Shown here piece by piece: positions 27,142-35,778 of a DNA stretch of 64,000 nt. The stretch is from Pseudoalteromonas rubra (GTDB taxonomy: Bacteria > Pseudomonadota > Gammaproteobacteria > Enterobacterales > Alteromonadaceae), in contig NZ_CP045429.1 of the NCBI RefSeq assembly GCF_005886805.2, positions 1,520,501-1,584,500 on the forward strand, in the 5' to 3' direction. The notes beneath the pieces are model-generated. The model made no database searches, was not told the origin of the DNA, and worked only from the letters and a program-made list of their open reading frames with translations. The stretch's first letter is position 1. Each line of letters opens with the position of its first letter. The position numbers were made by a program, and so were the translations under genes.

Positions 27142-28254
27142 ATGGCATTAGCAAAAGTGATTAATCCACAATTTGTGCCAACCACTCAATACAACCCTTG
27201 CTTATTACAAGAAGCGTATATGGGTGAGTTGAGCGATTTGCGGCAACAGGCCAGTTGGCTGAGTCATCTGGTCGATACCATGCCAGCGGGTGTGGTGGTA
27301 TTAGATGGGCAGGGTATGATAGCCAAAGCCAATCAGATAGCCATTGATATGCTGGGTGAGCCACTGGAGGGGGAGAAGTGGTTTAATATTATCCAGCGTT
27401 CTTTTTGTCCACAGCAGGATGATGGCCATGAAGTGTCTCTCAAAGACGGACGTCTGATCAAACTTGATATTACCGCCCTGACGCCGGAGCCCGGTCAACT
27501 GATCCTGATGACGGATCTGACAGAAACGCGACGCCTTCAGGCACGTGTTGCACATATGCAGCGTCTCAGTGCTTTGGGCAAAATGGTGGCGTCTTTGGCC
27601 CATCAGGTACGTACACCTTTGTCAGCAGCGATGCTGTATGGTGCAAACCTGGGCAGCAGCAAACTACCTGCACAGTCACGAGATAAATTTCACACTAAGC
27701 TGATGTCGCGCCTAAAAGACCTTGAAAATCAAGTTAACGATATGCTGCTGTTCGCAAAAAGTGGCGAACAGCAGGTCATTGAACGTGTGTCGATGCAACA
27801 GCTATTGAGTGAGGTCAAAGCCGGCGCAGATGCGATGGTGTCATTGCACAAAGCCGAATTGACAGTGACTTTACCTGAGCCGGATATTGAAATTCTGGGT
27901 AATAAAACGGCACTGGCAAGCGCTATTCAGAATCTGATCCATAACAGTGTGCAACACATTGGCGCAGGGGCCGAAATAGAGATTTGCGCCCAGCGTGATG
28001 CCGGAACAGACATTGTGCGCATCAGTGTGTCTGACAATGGCCCAGGTGTTGACCTGAGTCAGGCAAGCAAACTATTTGAACCTTTTTACACGACTAAGTC
28101 ACAAGGCACAGGCCTGGGGTTAGCCGTTGTGAATTCTGTCGCCCACTCCCATAAAGGTCGGGTTGACGTTAGCAATAATGAAACCGGAGGCGCATGTTTT
28201 AGCATGTTATTGCCTATTACCAGCGAACATTCATCATTACAGGAGGCCGTATGA
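27142..28254 (+). CDS. flrB: FlrB: flagellar sensor histidine kinase
   Basis: A 370-residue cytoplasmic histidine kinase that phosphorylates FlrC. A PAS-like domain spans about residues 35-130 (VDTMPAGVVVLDGQGMIAKA). The HisKA helix has the phosphoacceptor His154 in SLAHQVRTPLSAA. The HATPase domain shows N box IQNLIHNSVQHI, G1 box VSDNGPGVD, and G2 GTGLGLAVVNS. No membrane segment is seen, as in FleS. It is preceded by a sigma-54 site and its stop overlaps flrC by 4 bp. Confidence 0.94.
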   Translation: MALAKVINPQFVPTTQYNPCLLQEAYMGELSDLRQQASWLSHLVDTMPAGVVVLDGQGMIAKANQIAIDMLGEPLEGEKWFNIIQRSFCPQQDDGHEVSLKDGRLIKLDITALTPEPGQLILMTDLTETRRLQARVAHMQRLSALGKMVASLAHQVRTPLSAAMLYGANLGSSKLPAQSRDKFHTKLMSRLKDLENQVNDMLLFAKSGEQQVIERVSMQQLLSEVKAGADAMVSLHKAELTVTLPEPDIEILGNKTALASAIQNLIHNSVQHIGAGAEIEICAQRDAGTDIVRISVSDNGPGVDLSQASKLFEPFYTTKSQGTGLGLAVVNSVAHSHKGRVDVSNNETGGACFSMLLPITSEHSSLQEAV

Positions 28255-29660
28255 GCAACAAAATTTTAGTTGTCGAAGACGATGCCGGATTGCGCGAAGC
28301 ACTTATCGACACACTTGAAATGTCGGGGTTTGAGTGCGTCGAGGCGGATAGTGCTGAACAGGCAGTGATATTGTTAAAACAACAAGTGTTTTCACTGCTT
28401 GTCAGTGACGTACAAATGGGCGCTATGAGTGGCTTAGACCTGCTCAGGACGGTGAAGCTAAATTACCCAGATTTACCTGTGCTGATGATGACGGCCTACG
28501 CCACCATAGACGATGCGGTTGAAGCGATGCGCCTTGGGGCGATTGACTACATGGCAAAACCTTTTGCGCCCGAAGTATTGCTGAATATGGTTAGCCGCTA
28601 CATGCCTGAAAAAGCGAAAGAAACCGATGGTCCGGTAGTGGCAGATAGTAAAAGCCTGGAGTTACTTGAACTTGCCAAAAAAGTGGCGCGCTCAGATGCC
28701 AGTGTGATGGTGCTGGGTCCCAGTGGTTCTGGTAAAGAGGTTCTTGCGCGTTATATTCATGACCGTTCAGAACGTGCTGATCAGCCATTTGTGGCAATTA
28801 ACTGTGCTGCCATTCCCGAAAATATGCTTGAGGCTACACTGTTTGGATATGAAAAAGGGGCTTTTACCGGTGCGATTACAGCTTGCCCAGGTAAGTTTGA
28901 ACAGGCACAGAAAGGAACTATATTATTAGACGAAATCACTGAGATGGACCTGGGTCTGCAAGCTAAGCTGTTAAGGGTATTGCAGGAAAGAGAAGTCGAG
29001 CGGCTGGGTGGTCGTAAAACCATTGAATTGGATGTTCGGGTTCTGGCAACCAGTAACCGTGATCTTAAAGAAGCCGTGAATGACGGTGTTTTCCGGGAAG
29101 ACTTGTATTACAGATTGAACGTCTTTCCATTGACTTGGTTGCCGTTGTCAGAGCGCAGCGGAGATATCGTCCCACTTGCAGCGCACTTGTTACAGCGTCA
29201 CTGCGATAAAGCCGGTAAAGAGACTCCTGTATTGTCTCACTGTGCCAAAGACAAACTACTTAGCCACGCTTGGCCTGGTAACGTCAGAGAGTTAGATAAT
29301 GTAGTTCAGCGGGCGCTTATTTTGCAGCAAGGGTCGGTCATTGCAGCAGACGATATTTTTATCGAGAATTTTGCGCCAATGCTCACAACCGCAACACAAC
29401 CGTCACTTACGGAGCCTGCTGAATTTACCACAGGTGTTCTTGAACCGGCTGGCGAGATCACAGTGAACATGAACGAGGATGCAGAGGGGCTGAGCTACAA
29501 AGAAGAGCTGCAGGATAAGGAACATCAAATTATTCTCGATACGCTGAACCGTTGTAATGGCAAGCGCAAAGACGTTGCTGAGTTACTTGGGATCAGTCCC
29601 AGAACACTCAGATATAAGCTGGCCAGAATGCGCGATTTGGGTTTACCTGTGCCGGCCTAA
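28251..29660 (+). CDS. flrC: FlrC: sigma-54-dependent response regulator
   Basis: A 469-residue NtrC-type regulator of later flagellar genes (FleR orthologue). The receiver has phosphoacceptor Asp53 in LLVSDVQMG and a switch Lys in YMAKPFAPE. The AAA+ domain holds Walker A GPSGSGKEVLARY, GAFTGAITACPGKF near residue 202 and ILLDEITEM. A C-terminal Fis-type HTH (VAELLGISPRTLRYKL) binds enhancers. It overlaps flrB by 4 bp and should activate the sigma-54 sites before fliE, fliI, fliK and flhA. Confidence 0.95.
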   Translation: MSNKILVVEDDAGLREALIDTLEMSGFECVEADSAEQAVILLKQQVFSLLVSDVQMGAMSGLDLLRTVKLNYPDLPVLMMTAYATIDDAVEAMRLGAIDYMAKPFAPEVLLNMVSRYMPEKAKETDGPVVADSKSLELLELAKKVARSDASVMVLGPSGSGKEVLARYIHDRSERADQPFVAINCAAIPENMLEATLFGYEKGAFTGAITACPGKFEQAQKGTILLDEITEMDLGLQAKLLRVLQEREVERLGGRKTIELDVRVLATSNRDLKEAVNDGVFREDLYYRLNVFPLTWLPLSERSGDIVPLAAHLLQRHCDKAGKETPVLSHCAKDKLLSHAWPGNVRELDNVVQRALILQQGSVIAADDIFIENFAPMLTTATQPSLTEPAEFTTGVLEPAGEITVNMNEDAEGLSYKEELQDKEHQIILDTLNRCNGKRKDVAELLGISPRTLRYKLARMRDLGLPVPA

Positions 29661-29675
29661 GTATTTAACTAAGAC

Positions 29676-29699
29676 ATCCGGGCAACTACTTGCCCGGAT
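29676..29699 (+). terminator. Hairpin after flrC
   Basis: ATCCGGGCAA and TTGCCCGGAT form a perfect 10-bp stem around a 4-base loop CTAC, starting 15 bp after the flrC stop. It lacks a T-tract, so it may be a weak or factor-dependent terminator or an RNA-stabilising hairpin at the end of flrBC. Confidence 0.6.
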
Positions 29700-29789
29700 T
29701 CATGACCTTCCTGTGACCGGTTTGTGTCACTGTCAAAAATTCGACCCTTAAAAACCTTTCATAACCTATTGTTTTAATTTAAGTTTAAT

Positions 29790-29806
29790 TTGGCATGCTT
29801 TGTGCA
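29790..29806 (+). promoter_or_regulatory. Sigma-54 promoter of the fliE operon
   Basis: TTGGCATG-CTTT-GTGCA has GG and GC at standard sigma-54 spacing, with the GC 41 bp before the fliE ATG. It should drive fliEFGH under FlrA or FlrC control. Confidence 0.85.
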
Positions 29807-29845
29807 TTATTCATGTTATGTATAACTCACAAAGTGAGCCAGATC

Positions 29846-30187
29846 ATGAAAATTCAATCTACCGGACTTTATCAGGAAATGCAGGCAATGGCCTCAGAGG
29901 CCGGCCGTGTCAGACCCCAGGACCCGAATAAATTGCCTGTCCAGGCAACGGCGGCAACCTCAAGTGCCCAGTTTGGCGATTTACTCAGTGATGCACTTAA
30001 TACGGTTGCAGGACTACAGCGGGATGCCAAAGAGAAAGTGACCGCGGTTGAAATGGGTGACCGCAGCGTCTCTCTGGCGGAAGCAATGATAGCTAAAAAC
30101 AAATCATCAGTGGCCTTTGATGCAACCATGCAGGTCAGAAATAAGCTCATAGAAGCATATAAAGACATCATGAGCATGCCGGTATAA
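29846..30187 (+). CDS. fliE: FliE: flagellar hook-basal body rod junction protein
   Basis: About 113 residues; the ATG at 29846 is chosen because upstream in-frame ATGs would lie in the promoter. FliE links the MS-ring to the rod and is an early export substrate. The C-terminal helix shows the conserved VSLAEAMIAKNKSSVAFDA and VRNKLIEAYKDIMSMPV segments. It has no signal peptide, as expected for a type III substrate. It precedes fliF by 23 bp in the operon. Confidence 0.92.
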   Translation: MKIQSTGLYQEMQAMASEAGRVRPQDPNKLPVQATAATSSAQFGDLLSDALNTVAGLQRDAKEKVTAVEMGDRSVSLAEAMIAKNKSSVAFDATMQVRNKLIEAYKDIMSMPV

Positions 30188-30210
30188 ACAGAGTTTAGTG
30201 GAGAGTAATC

Positions 30211-31929
30211 GTGGCTACCAATCAATCAACCGATCTGGCACTTGCTGATGGACAATCCGTTCCAGGAGCTGGTGCTGATGCAGATACGCAACAAGAGCAA
30301 AAATCAGGCTACTTTAGTGCTTTGAGCGGTGTTGATATGCTCCGCCAGATTACTTTGGTGATCGCACTTGCTATCTGTCTGGCAATCGCTATCTTCATCA
30401 TTATCTGGGCACGTCAGCCAGATATGCGTCCGTTAGGTCAGTACCCAACCGAAGAGCTGGTTCAGACACTGGACTTTCTGGATGCACAGAAAATCGAGTA
30501 TGACCTGGATGGCAATACCATCATGGTTGCAGAGTCTGACTATCAAGATATTAAGCTGAGAATGGCCCGTGACGGGTTCAGTCAGGCACCGAGCAGTGGT
30601 ACTGATATCCTGATGCAGGATATGGGGTTTGGCGTGAGCCAACGTCTTGAACGTGAACGTCTTAAGCACAGCCGGGAACAACAGTTAGCGCGTACCATCG
30701 AAGAGCTGCAAGATATTAACCGTGCGAAAGTCCTGCTGGCGATTCCAAAAGAAAACGTATTCGCGCGACGTGAAAAGCAGCCGTCAGCGACAGTGGTGCT
30801 CACATTAAAACGTGGTCGTACACTGGATAGTGAAGAAGTTGATTCAATCGTTGATATTGTTGCTTCAGCGGTACAGGGCCTGACGCCGGCACGTGTTACT
30901 GTGACAGATCAGAATGGTCGTTTGCTTAATTCTGGCTCCCAAGACTCTCTGGCTGCACGCTCTCGTAAAGAATATGAAATCGAGCGTAAGCGTGAGCAGG
31001 AATATCTGGAAAAAATTGACAGCATCATGATCCCAGTAGTGGGGCTGGGTAAGTATACCGCTCAGGTTGATCTGACGATGGACTTCAGCGCGGTGGAAGA
31101 AACCCAAAAACGTTTCAACCCCGACTTACCCGCGGTGCGCAGTGAAACCACCTTTGAAGAAAATAATGTCGGTGGCCTGGCTGTAGGTATCCCAGGTGCA
31201 CTTACTAATCAGCCACCGGTGAACTCCAATATTCCTGAAGTGGCAGGCCAGGGCAATGGTTCCGGCACGACACCGTCACGTGTCCACAAAGAGGCCACAC
31301 GTAACTATGAACTGGATACCACCATTTCACACAAGCGTCAGCAAACTGGCGTGATCCGTCGCATCAGTGTTTCAGTGGCGGTGGACTACATGAATAAGCC
31401 AGATGCCGAAGGCAACATGGTAATGACTGCGCGCTCACAGGAAGAGCTCAACAACATACGTCGTTTATTGCAAGGTGGCGTAGGCTTCGATATGCAGCGT
31501 GGTGATGCGCTGGAAGTGGTGACCGTACCTTTTGTACGTGAAAATATTCTTGAAGAGAGTGACTTGCCACTGTGGGAGCAGGAATGGTTTATGAAAACCA
31601 TCCGCCTGGTTATGGGCGCGCTGGTTATCATCGTACTAATACTGGCGGTTGTCAGACCTATGCTGAAGCGTCTGATTTATCCAGAGGATACGCTGGAAGA
31701 TTATGATGAAGATGCGCTAACCTCAGGTGTAGACCTTGGCGACAGTACTTTAGATATGCTAAACAATGACTTTGATGAATCAGCAGTTGGCTTCTCTTCC
31801 GATGGTACATTACAATTGCCAGACTTACATGGCGATGAAGATTTGCTTAAAGCTGTTCGTGCACTGGTTGCTAACGAGCCAGAGCTGTCTTCTCAAGTAG
31901 TCAAAGCATGGTTAACTGAAGATGAGTGA
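30211..31929 (+). CDS. fliF: FliF: flagellar MS-ring protein
   Basis: A 572-residue inner-membrane ring protein that anchors the rotor and export apparatus. It has a transmembrane helix near residues 47-67 (LVIALAICLAIAIFIIIWA), ring-building motifs in the periplasmic part (LARTIEELQDINRAKVLLAI), and a second membrane helix near residues 470-490 (LVMGALVIIVLILAVV). The acidic C-terminal tail is the FliG-binding region. GTG start with a GGAGAG site. It overlaps fliG by 8 bp. Confidence 0.96.
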   Translation: MATNQSTDLALADGQSVPGAGADADTQQEQKSGYFSALSGVDMLRQITLVIALAICLAIAIFIIIWARQPDMRPLGQYPTEELVQTLDFLDAQKIEYDLDGNTIMVAESDYQDIKLRMARDGFSQAPSSGTDILMQDMGFGVSQRLERERLKHSREQQLARTIEELQDINRAKVLLAIPKENVFARREKQPSATVVLTLKRGRTLDSEEVDSIVDIVASAVQGLTPARVTVTDQNGRLLNSGSQDSLAARSRKEYEIERKREQEYLEKIDSIMIPVVGLGKYTAQVDLTMDFSAVEETQKRFNPDLPAVRSETTFEENNVGGLAVGIPGALTNQPPVNSNIPEVAGQGNGSGTTPSRVHKEATRNYELDTTISHKRQQTGVIRRISVSVAVDYMNKPDAEGNMVMTARSQEELNNIRRLLQGGVGFDMQRGDALEVVTVPFVRENILEESDLPLWEQEWFMKTIRLVMGALVIIVLILAVVRPMLKRLIYPEDTLEDYDEDALTSGVDLGDSTLDMLNNDFDESAVGFSSDGTLQLPDLHGDEDLLKAVRALVANEPELSSQVVKAWLTEDE

Positions 31930-32962
31930 TGAAGAACAAAAACAACTGCCGCCGGCGTTTGATGTAGATAAACTGGATGGGGTCGACAAAGCCGCTATCC
32001 TGCTACTCAGCCTGACGGAAGAAGATGCCGCCCAGATCCTGAAGCATCTTGAACCGAAGCAGGTTCAGAAAGTGGGTATGGCGATGGCGGCACTCGATGA
32101 CTTATCGCAGGCCAAGATCAGTGCGGTACATAATCTGTTTATCGAGCAGATCCAAAGTTTCAGTACCATAGGCTTCCAGTCAGAGGACTTTATTAAGAAG
32201 GCACTGACCGCCGCACTTGGTGAGGACAAAGCCGCCAGTCTGATCGATCAGATTGTGATGGGCTCTGGCGCCAAAGGTCTGGACTCTTTGAAATGGATGG
32301 ATTCTAAGCAGGTGGCGAATATCATCCGTAACGAGCACCCGCAGATACAAACCATCGTACTGTCTTATCTCGAACCGGAGCAGTCAGCTGAAATATTGTC
32401 GCAGTTCCCTGAGAAAGTGCGGCTTGACTTGACAATGCGGATAGCAAATCTTGAAGAAGTTCAACCTGCGGCATTGCAAGAACTGAACGAAATCATGGAG
32501 AAACAATTCGCAGGTCAGGCTGGTGCGCAAGCTGCGAAAATGGGCGGCCTAAAAGCCGCTGCGGATATCATGAACTATCTGGATACCAACATCGAAGGTC
32601 AGCTCATGGATTCAATCCGTGAGCATGACGAAGAAATGTCTCAGCAAATTCAGGATCTGATGTTTGTCTTTGAGAACCTGATGGATGTAGAGGACAGAGG
32701 CATTCAGGCTATTCTGCGCGAAGTTCAGCAAGACGTCCTGATGAAAGCCATTAAGGGTGCCGACGATTCGCTGAAAGAGAAGATCATGAAGAACATGTCT
32801 AAGCGTGCAGCTGAAATGATGGCTGACGATCTGGAGGCAATGCCACCGGTACGGATCAGTGAAGTTGAAGCAGCGCAGAAAGAGATCCTGGCAACAGCCA
32901 GACGTCTTGCCGACTCGGGTGAAGTCATGCTCGGTGGTGGTGGTGGTGAGGAGTTCTTGTAA
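31922..32962 (+). CDS. fliG: FliG: flagellar motor switch protein
   Basis: A 346-residue switch protein that couples the MS-ring to torque generation. The N-terminal domain contains VDKAAILLLSLTEEDA and HLEPKQVQKVG. The middle domain has NEHPQIQTIVLSYL with the EHPQ motif near residue 140. The C-terminal torque helix has DDSLKEKIMKNMSKRAAEMM, and a glycine-rich tail ends the protein. It overlaps fliF by 8 bp and sits 3 bp before fliH. Confidence 0.97.
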   Translation: MSDEEQKQLPPAFDVDKLDGVDKAAILLLSLTEEDAAQILKHLEPKQVQKVGMAMAALDDLSQAKISAVHNLFIEQIQSFSTIGFQSEDFIKKALTAALGEDKAASLIDQIVMGSGAKGLDSLKWMDSKQVANIIRNEHPQIQTIVLSYLEPEQSAEILSQFPEKVRLDLTMRIANLEEVQPAALQELNEIMEKQFAGQAGAQAAKMGGLKAAADIMNYLDTNIEGQLMDSIREHDEEMSQQIQDLMFVFENLMDVEDRGIQAILREVQQDVLMKAIKGADDSLKEKIMKNMSKRAAEMMADDLEAMPPVRISEVEAAQKEILATARRLADSGEVMLGGGGGEEFL

Positions 32963-32965
32963 GCC

Positions 32966-33781
32966 ATGGCTGAGAAGAAGTTATATCGTGGTAAGCCAGT
33001 GAGCTCAGAAGCACTGGATGAGCTGCTTGAAAACTGGCCAATCCCTAATGTGGATGAGGATCTGAGTAAGTACTCCGGACGTTCGACCGCCATGGGTACC
33101 CCACTTGAAGAGCTCTATCAACAAAAAGTTAGTCAGCCAGAGCCAGAGCCTGAAGCCGAAGAAGTCCCTATGCTCACACTCGAAGAGTTGGAGCAGATCA
33201 GGCAGGATGCCTATGAAGAAGGTCTGAAACAGGGTCACGAGCAGGGCTATATCGAGGGATTTGATAAAGGTGTCAGTGAGGGGAAAGAAGCGGGCTACAA
33301 AGAAGGAGTAACGCTCGGTAAAGAGCAGGGGATAGAAGAATCAAAGCCGCTGATTGAAGAGCGATTACATTCTTTGTCCGCGTTACTTGAAGCCACTCAA
33401 AAACCCCTTCGCCAGATAGATGAAGCTGCCGAAAAACAGTTGTTGCAACTCGTCAATTTATTGGCAGAGCAAGTGATCTTTGAGCAAGTAAAAACTCGTC
33501 CTGAGCTGATTTTACAGGCCCTTAAGAGAGGCATTGATGCTTTACCGCTGCATGACACACAGATGCGGATCAACCTGCACCCGGAAGATTTAGCCCTGGT
33601 TAAAGAAGCCTATGGTGAGGAAACCATCGCTGAGCAACACTGGCAGTTAGTGCCAGAGCCGACGCTTGAACGCGGTGGCTGTCATATCAGAACACCAGAG
33701 TCGTCAATTGACCTGAGCCTTAAAAATCGCATTGCTGAAGTGCTTGGCAGTTTTCTGCAAGCCAGTGGTGCTGACACCTGA
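32966..33781 (+). CDS. fliH: FliH: negative regulator of FliI ATPase
   Basis: A 271-residue stator-like partner of the export ATPase FliI. An acidic N-terminal part is followed by a run of GxxxG spaced glycines (AYEEGLKQGHEQGYIEGF and on), a hallmark of FliH helices around residues 85-135. The C-terminal domain (LLQLVNLLAEQVIF, then RINLHPEDLALV) binds FliI. It follows fliG by 3 bp; a 97-bp gap separates it from fliI, which is unusual. Confidence 0.93.
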   Translation: MAEKKLYRGKPVSSEALDELLENWPIPNVDEDLSKYSGRSTAMGTPLEELYQQKVSQPEPEPEAEEVPMLTLEELEQIRQDAYEEGLKQGHEQGYIEGFDKGVSEGKEAGYKEGVTLGKEQGIEESKPLIEERLHSLSALLEATQKPLRQIDEAAEKQLLQLVNLLAEQVIFEQVKTRPELILQALKRGIDALPLHDTQMRINLHPEDLALVKEAYGEETIAEQHWQLVPEPTLERGGCHIRTPESSIDLSLKNRIAEVLGSFLQASGADT

Positions 33782-33794
33782 ATCTAAGCACAAG

Positions 33795-33818
33795 GCGGCG
33801 TACTGATTTAGTCGCCGC
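33795..33818. other. Inverted repeat in the fliH-fliI gap
   Basis: GCGGCG and CGCCGC pair around TACTGATTTAGT, itself capable of an inner ACT/AGT pair. On the plus strand it is followed by a run of A, so it is not a normal terminator for fliH. It lies directly upstream of the sigma-54-like site before fliI and may be a regulatory-protein site or RNA structure. Confidence 0.45.
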
Positions 33819-33826
33819 AAAAAATG

Positions 33827-33843
33827 TTGGAGAGATTTTTGCA
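33827..33843 (+). promoter_or_regulatory. Candidate sigma-54 promoter of fliI
   Basis: TTGGAGAG-ATTT-TTGCA has a perfect TTGCA -12 element and the GG/GC dinucleotides at canonical spacing; the -24 element departs from TTGGCAC at three positions. The GC lies 37 bp before the fliI ATG, a distance similar to the flrB, fliE and flhA sites. No internal promoter is usually expected between fliH and fliI. Confidence 0.6.
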
Positions 33844-33878
33844 TAAGTGAATTATCTGAATTTTTTCACTGACAGCAA

Positions 33879-35222
33879 ATGACCGTATCTAGTTCGACAG
33901 AGCAACCCTTGGCTGAGCGCCTGCAAAAGTTTCAAAAACATATCCAGCCTTACGGTGTCGCCGTTGCGGGCAGTTTGACTCGGGTCGTTGGTCTCACGCT
34001 TGAAGCCAAGGGCCTCAATGCCCCGGTTGGCAGTCAGTGCAAAATTGAAACCATTCGTGGTTTTGTCGATGCCGAAGTAATCGGCTTTAATCATGACACC
34101 CTCTATTTAATGCCTAACGATCATATATCAGGTGTGTTACCTGGCGCTCGTGTTATCCCGCAAATCAAAGAGGCAGGCTTGCCCGTTGGGATGACCCTGT
34201 TGGGCCGAGTTGTAGATGGCCTGGGTCGTCCTTTGGATGGGCTCGGGCCGATTGAGGCAGAAACCCACCTGAAATTTGCACAGGCTGCAATTAACCCTCT
34301 GGCCAGAAGGCCAATTAAGGAACCAATGGACGTCGGCGTGCGTGCCATTAACTCCATTGTAACGGTTGGACAAGGGCAGCGAATGGGTCTGTTTGCCGGT
34401 AGTGGTGTCGGTAAATCAGTGCTGCTAGGTATGATGACGCGTGGTAGTGAGGCAGACGTCATTGTGGTTGGTCTGGTTGGCGAGCGGGGCCGGGAAGTAA
34501 AAGAGTTTATAGACGAAATCCTCGGTGTTGAAGGGCGACAACGTTCCGTCGTCGTCGCAGCACCGGCCGATGCATCCCCCTTGATGCGATTGAAGGGGTG
34601 TGAGAGTGCAGTCACGATTGCAGAGTATTTTCGTGATCAGGGGCTGAACGTATTGTTGCTGCTCGATTCGGTGACTCGTTATGCCATGGCGCAGCGTGAA
34701 ATCGCGCTGGCAGTGGGTGAGCCTCCGGCAACCAAAGGTTATCCACCTTCGGTGTTTGCTAAATTGCCGGCTTTGGTCGAACGGGCGGGTAACGGTGGGG
34801 AAGGTCAGGGGTCGATCACGGCTTTCTTCACGGTATTGAGTGAAGGGGACGATATGCAAGACCCGATTGCAGATTCCGCTCGGGCAATTCTTGATGGGCA
34901 CATTGTTTTGTCGCGGGAGCTGGCTGACAGTGGTCATTATCCGGCCATTGATATTGAGAAGTCCATTTCACGGGTAATGCCGCAGGTGGTATCGGAAAGT
35001 CACATGCAGCAGGCGCGTGTGCTCAAACAGGTTTATTCTATGTATCAGCAAAATAAAGATATGATCACATTGGGTGCCTACCAGCAAGGGAGTGATCCCA
35101 TGTTGGATCAGGCTATCAATATGATGCCCAATATCAACGCCTTCTTGCAGCAAGGAATGAAAGACGTGTTGCACTATGATGAATGCCTGCAAGGTCTGGC
35201 ACAACTTCTGGGACAGGGCTAA
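33879..35222 (+). CDS. fliI: FliI: flagellum-specific export ATPase
   Basis: A 447-residue F1-beta-like ATPase powering type III export of flagellar proteins. The Walker A is [17 protein letters not shown] near residue 175, Walker [17 protein letters not shown], and the conserved [18 protein letters not shown] and [14 protein letters not shown] segments follow. Length matches FliI. Its last base is shared with the fliJ ATG (TAATG), which implies translational coupling. Confidence 0.97.
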   Translation: MTVSSSTEQPLAERLQKFQKHIQPYGVAVAGSLTRVVGLTLEAKGLNAPVGSQCKIETIRGFVDAEVIGFNHDTLYLMPNDHISGVLPGARVIPQIKEAGLPVGMTLLGRVVDGLGRPLDGLGPIEAETHLKFAQAAINPLARRPIKEPMDVGVRAINSIVTVGQGQRMGLFAGSGVGKSVLLGMMTRGSEADVIVVGLVGERGREVKEFIDEILGVEGRQRSVVVAAPADASPLMRLKGCESAVTIAEYFRDQGLNVLLLLDSVTRYAMAQREIALAVGEPPATKGYPPSVFAKLPALVERAGNGGEGQGSITAFFTVLSEGDDMQDPIADSARAILDGHIVLSRELADSGHYPAIDIEKSISRVMPQVVSESHMQQARVLKQVYSMYQQNKDMITLGAYQQGSDPMLDQAINMMPNINAFLQQGMKDVLHYDECLQGLAQLLGQG

Positions 35223-35668
35223 TGGCAAATAACAAACTTGACTTATTGTTCAAACTTGAAAGCGAGAAAGAAGAAAAGCTACGCCTTAATTTTATTCAGG
35301 CGGAGCAAAATTTTCATGCGAATCAACAAAAGCTCAATGGCCTGAATGATTTTCGTCTTGAATATAGTCAACAGCTTCATCAAAAAGCGCAGCAAGGTCT
35401 CTCGAGTGCGGGGTTTGGCCAATATCACGCTTTTATCAGTAAGATTGAAGAGGCCATTCGGCAGCAGGCTAATACCGTTGCCACCGCTAAGCGAGTGGTG
35501 GATCAGCGTCGTAAGTTATGGTTAGAGCAACAAGTGAAAGCCAAAGCGATTGCCAAGCTGATAGAGAAAAAGGCGTTTGAAGAACAACAAAGGCTGGCCA
35601 AAGCAGAGCAGAAAATGCTTGATGAGTTTGCTACCAATATCTTCATGCGTCGCAAGCTCGCACAATAA
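35222..35668 (+). CDS. fliJ: FliJ: flagellar export chaperone
   Basis: About 148 residues, almost wholly coiled-coil, as expected for FliJ, the central stalk-like partner of FliI and FlhA. The ATG at 35222 overlaps the fliI stop by 1 bp. Features include LDLLFKLESEKEEKLRLNF and a C-terminal MLDEFATNIFMRRK that resembles FliJ tails. It shows little sequence motif beyond heptads; the identity rests on position and form. Confidence 0.9.
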   Translation: MANNKLDLLFKLESEKEEKLRLNFIQAEQNFHANQQKLNGLNDFRLEYSQQLHQKAQQGLSSAGFGQYHAFISKIEEAIRQQANTVATAKRVVDQRRKLWLEQQVKAKAIAKLIEKKAFEEQQRLAKAEQKMLDEFATNIFMRRKLAQ

Positions 35669-35694
35669 TAAAAGGTGTCAAAAATAGTTCATGA

Positions 35695-35711
35695 ATGGCG
35701 TGCTTTTTGCA
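35695..35711 (+). promoter_or_regulatory. Sigma-54 promoter of fliK
   Basis: ATGGCGTG-CTTT-TTGCA carries GG and GC at canonical spacing and an exact TTGCA -12 element. The GC lies 69 bp before the fliK ATG. It splits the fliEFGH-IJ genes from the fliK-to-flhB genes transcriptionally. Confidence 0.8.
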
Positions 35712-35778
35712 ATGTTAATCCAGTATATCAATTTAATCCGGTTAGCGGCGCAAGTTTGCCGCACATATAGGTGGAAAT

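Noticed and set aside
34121..34937. Minus-strand open frames opposite fliI
   Set aside because: They are antisense to a highly conserved ATPase gene and have no start signals or family features.
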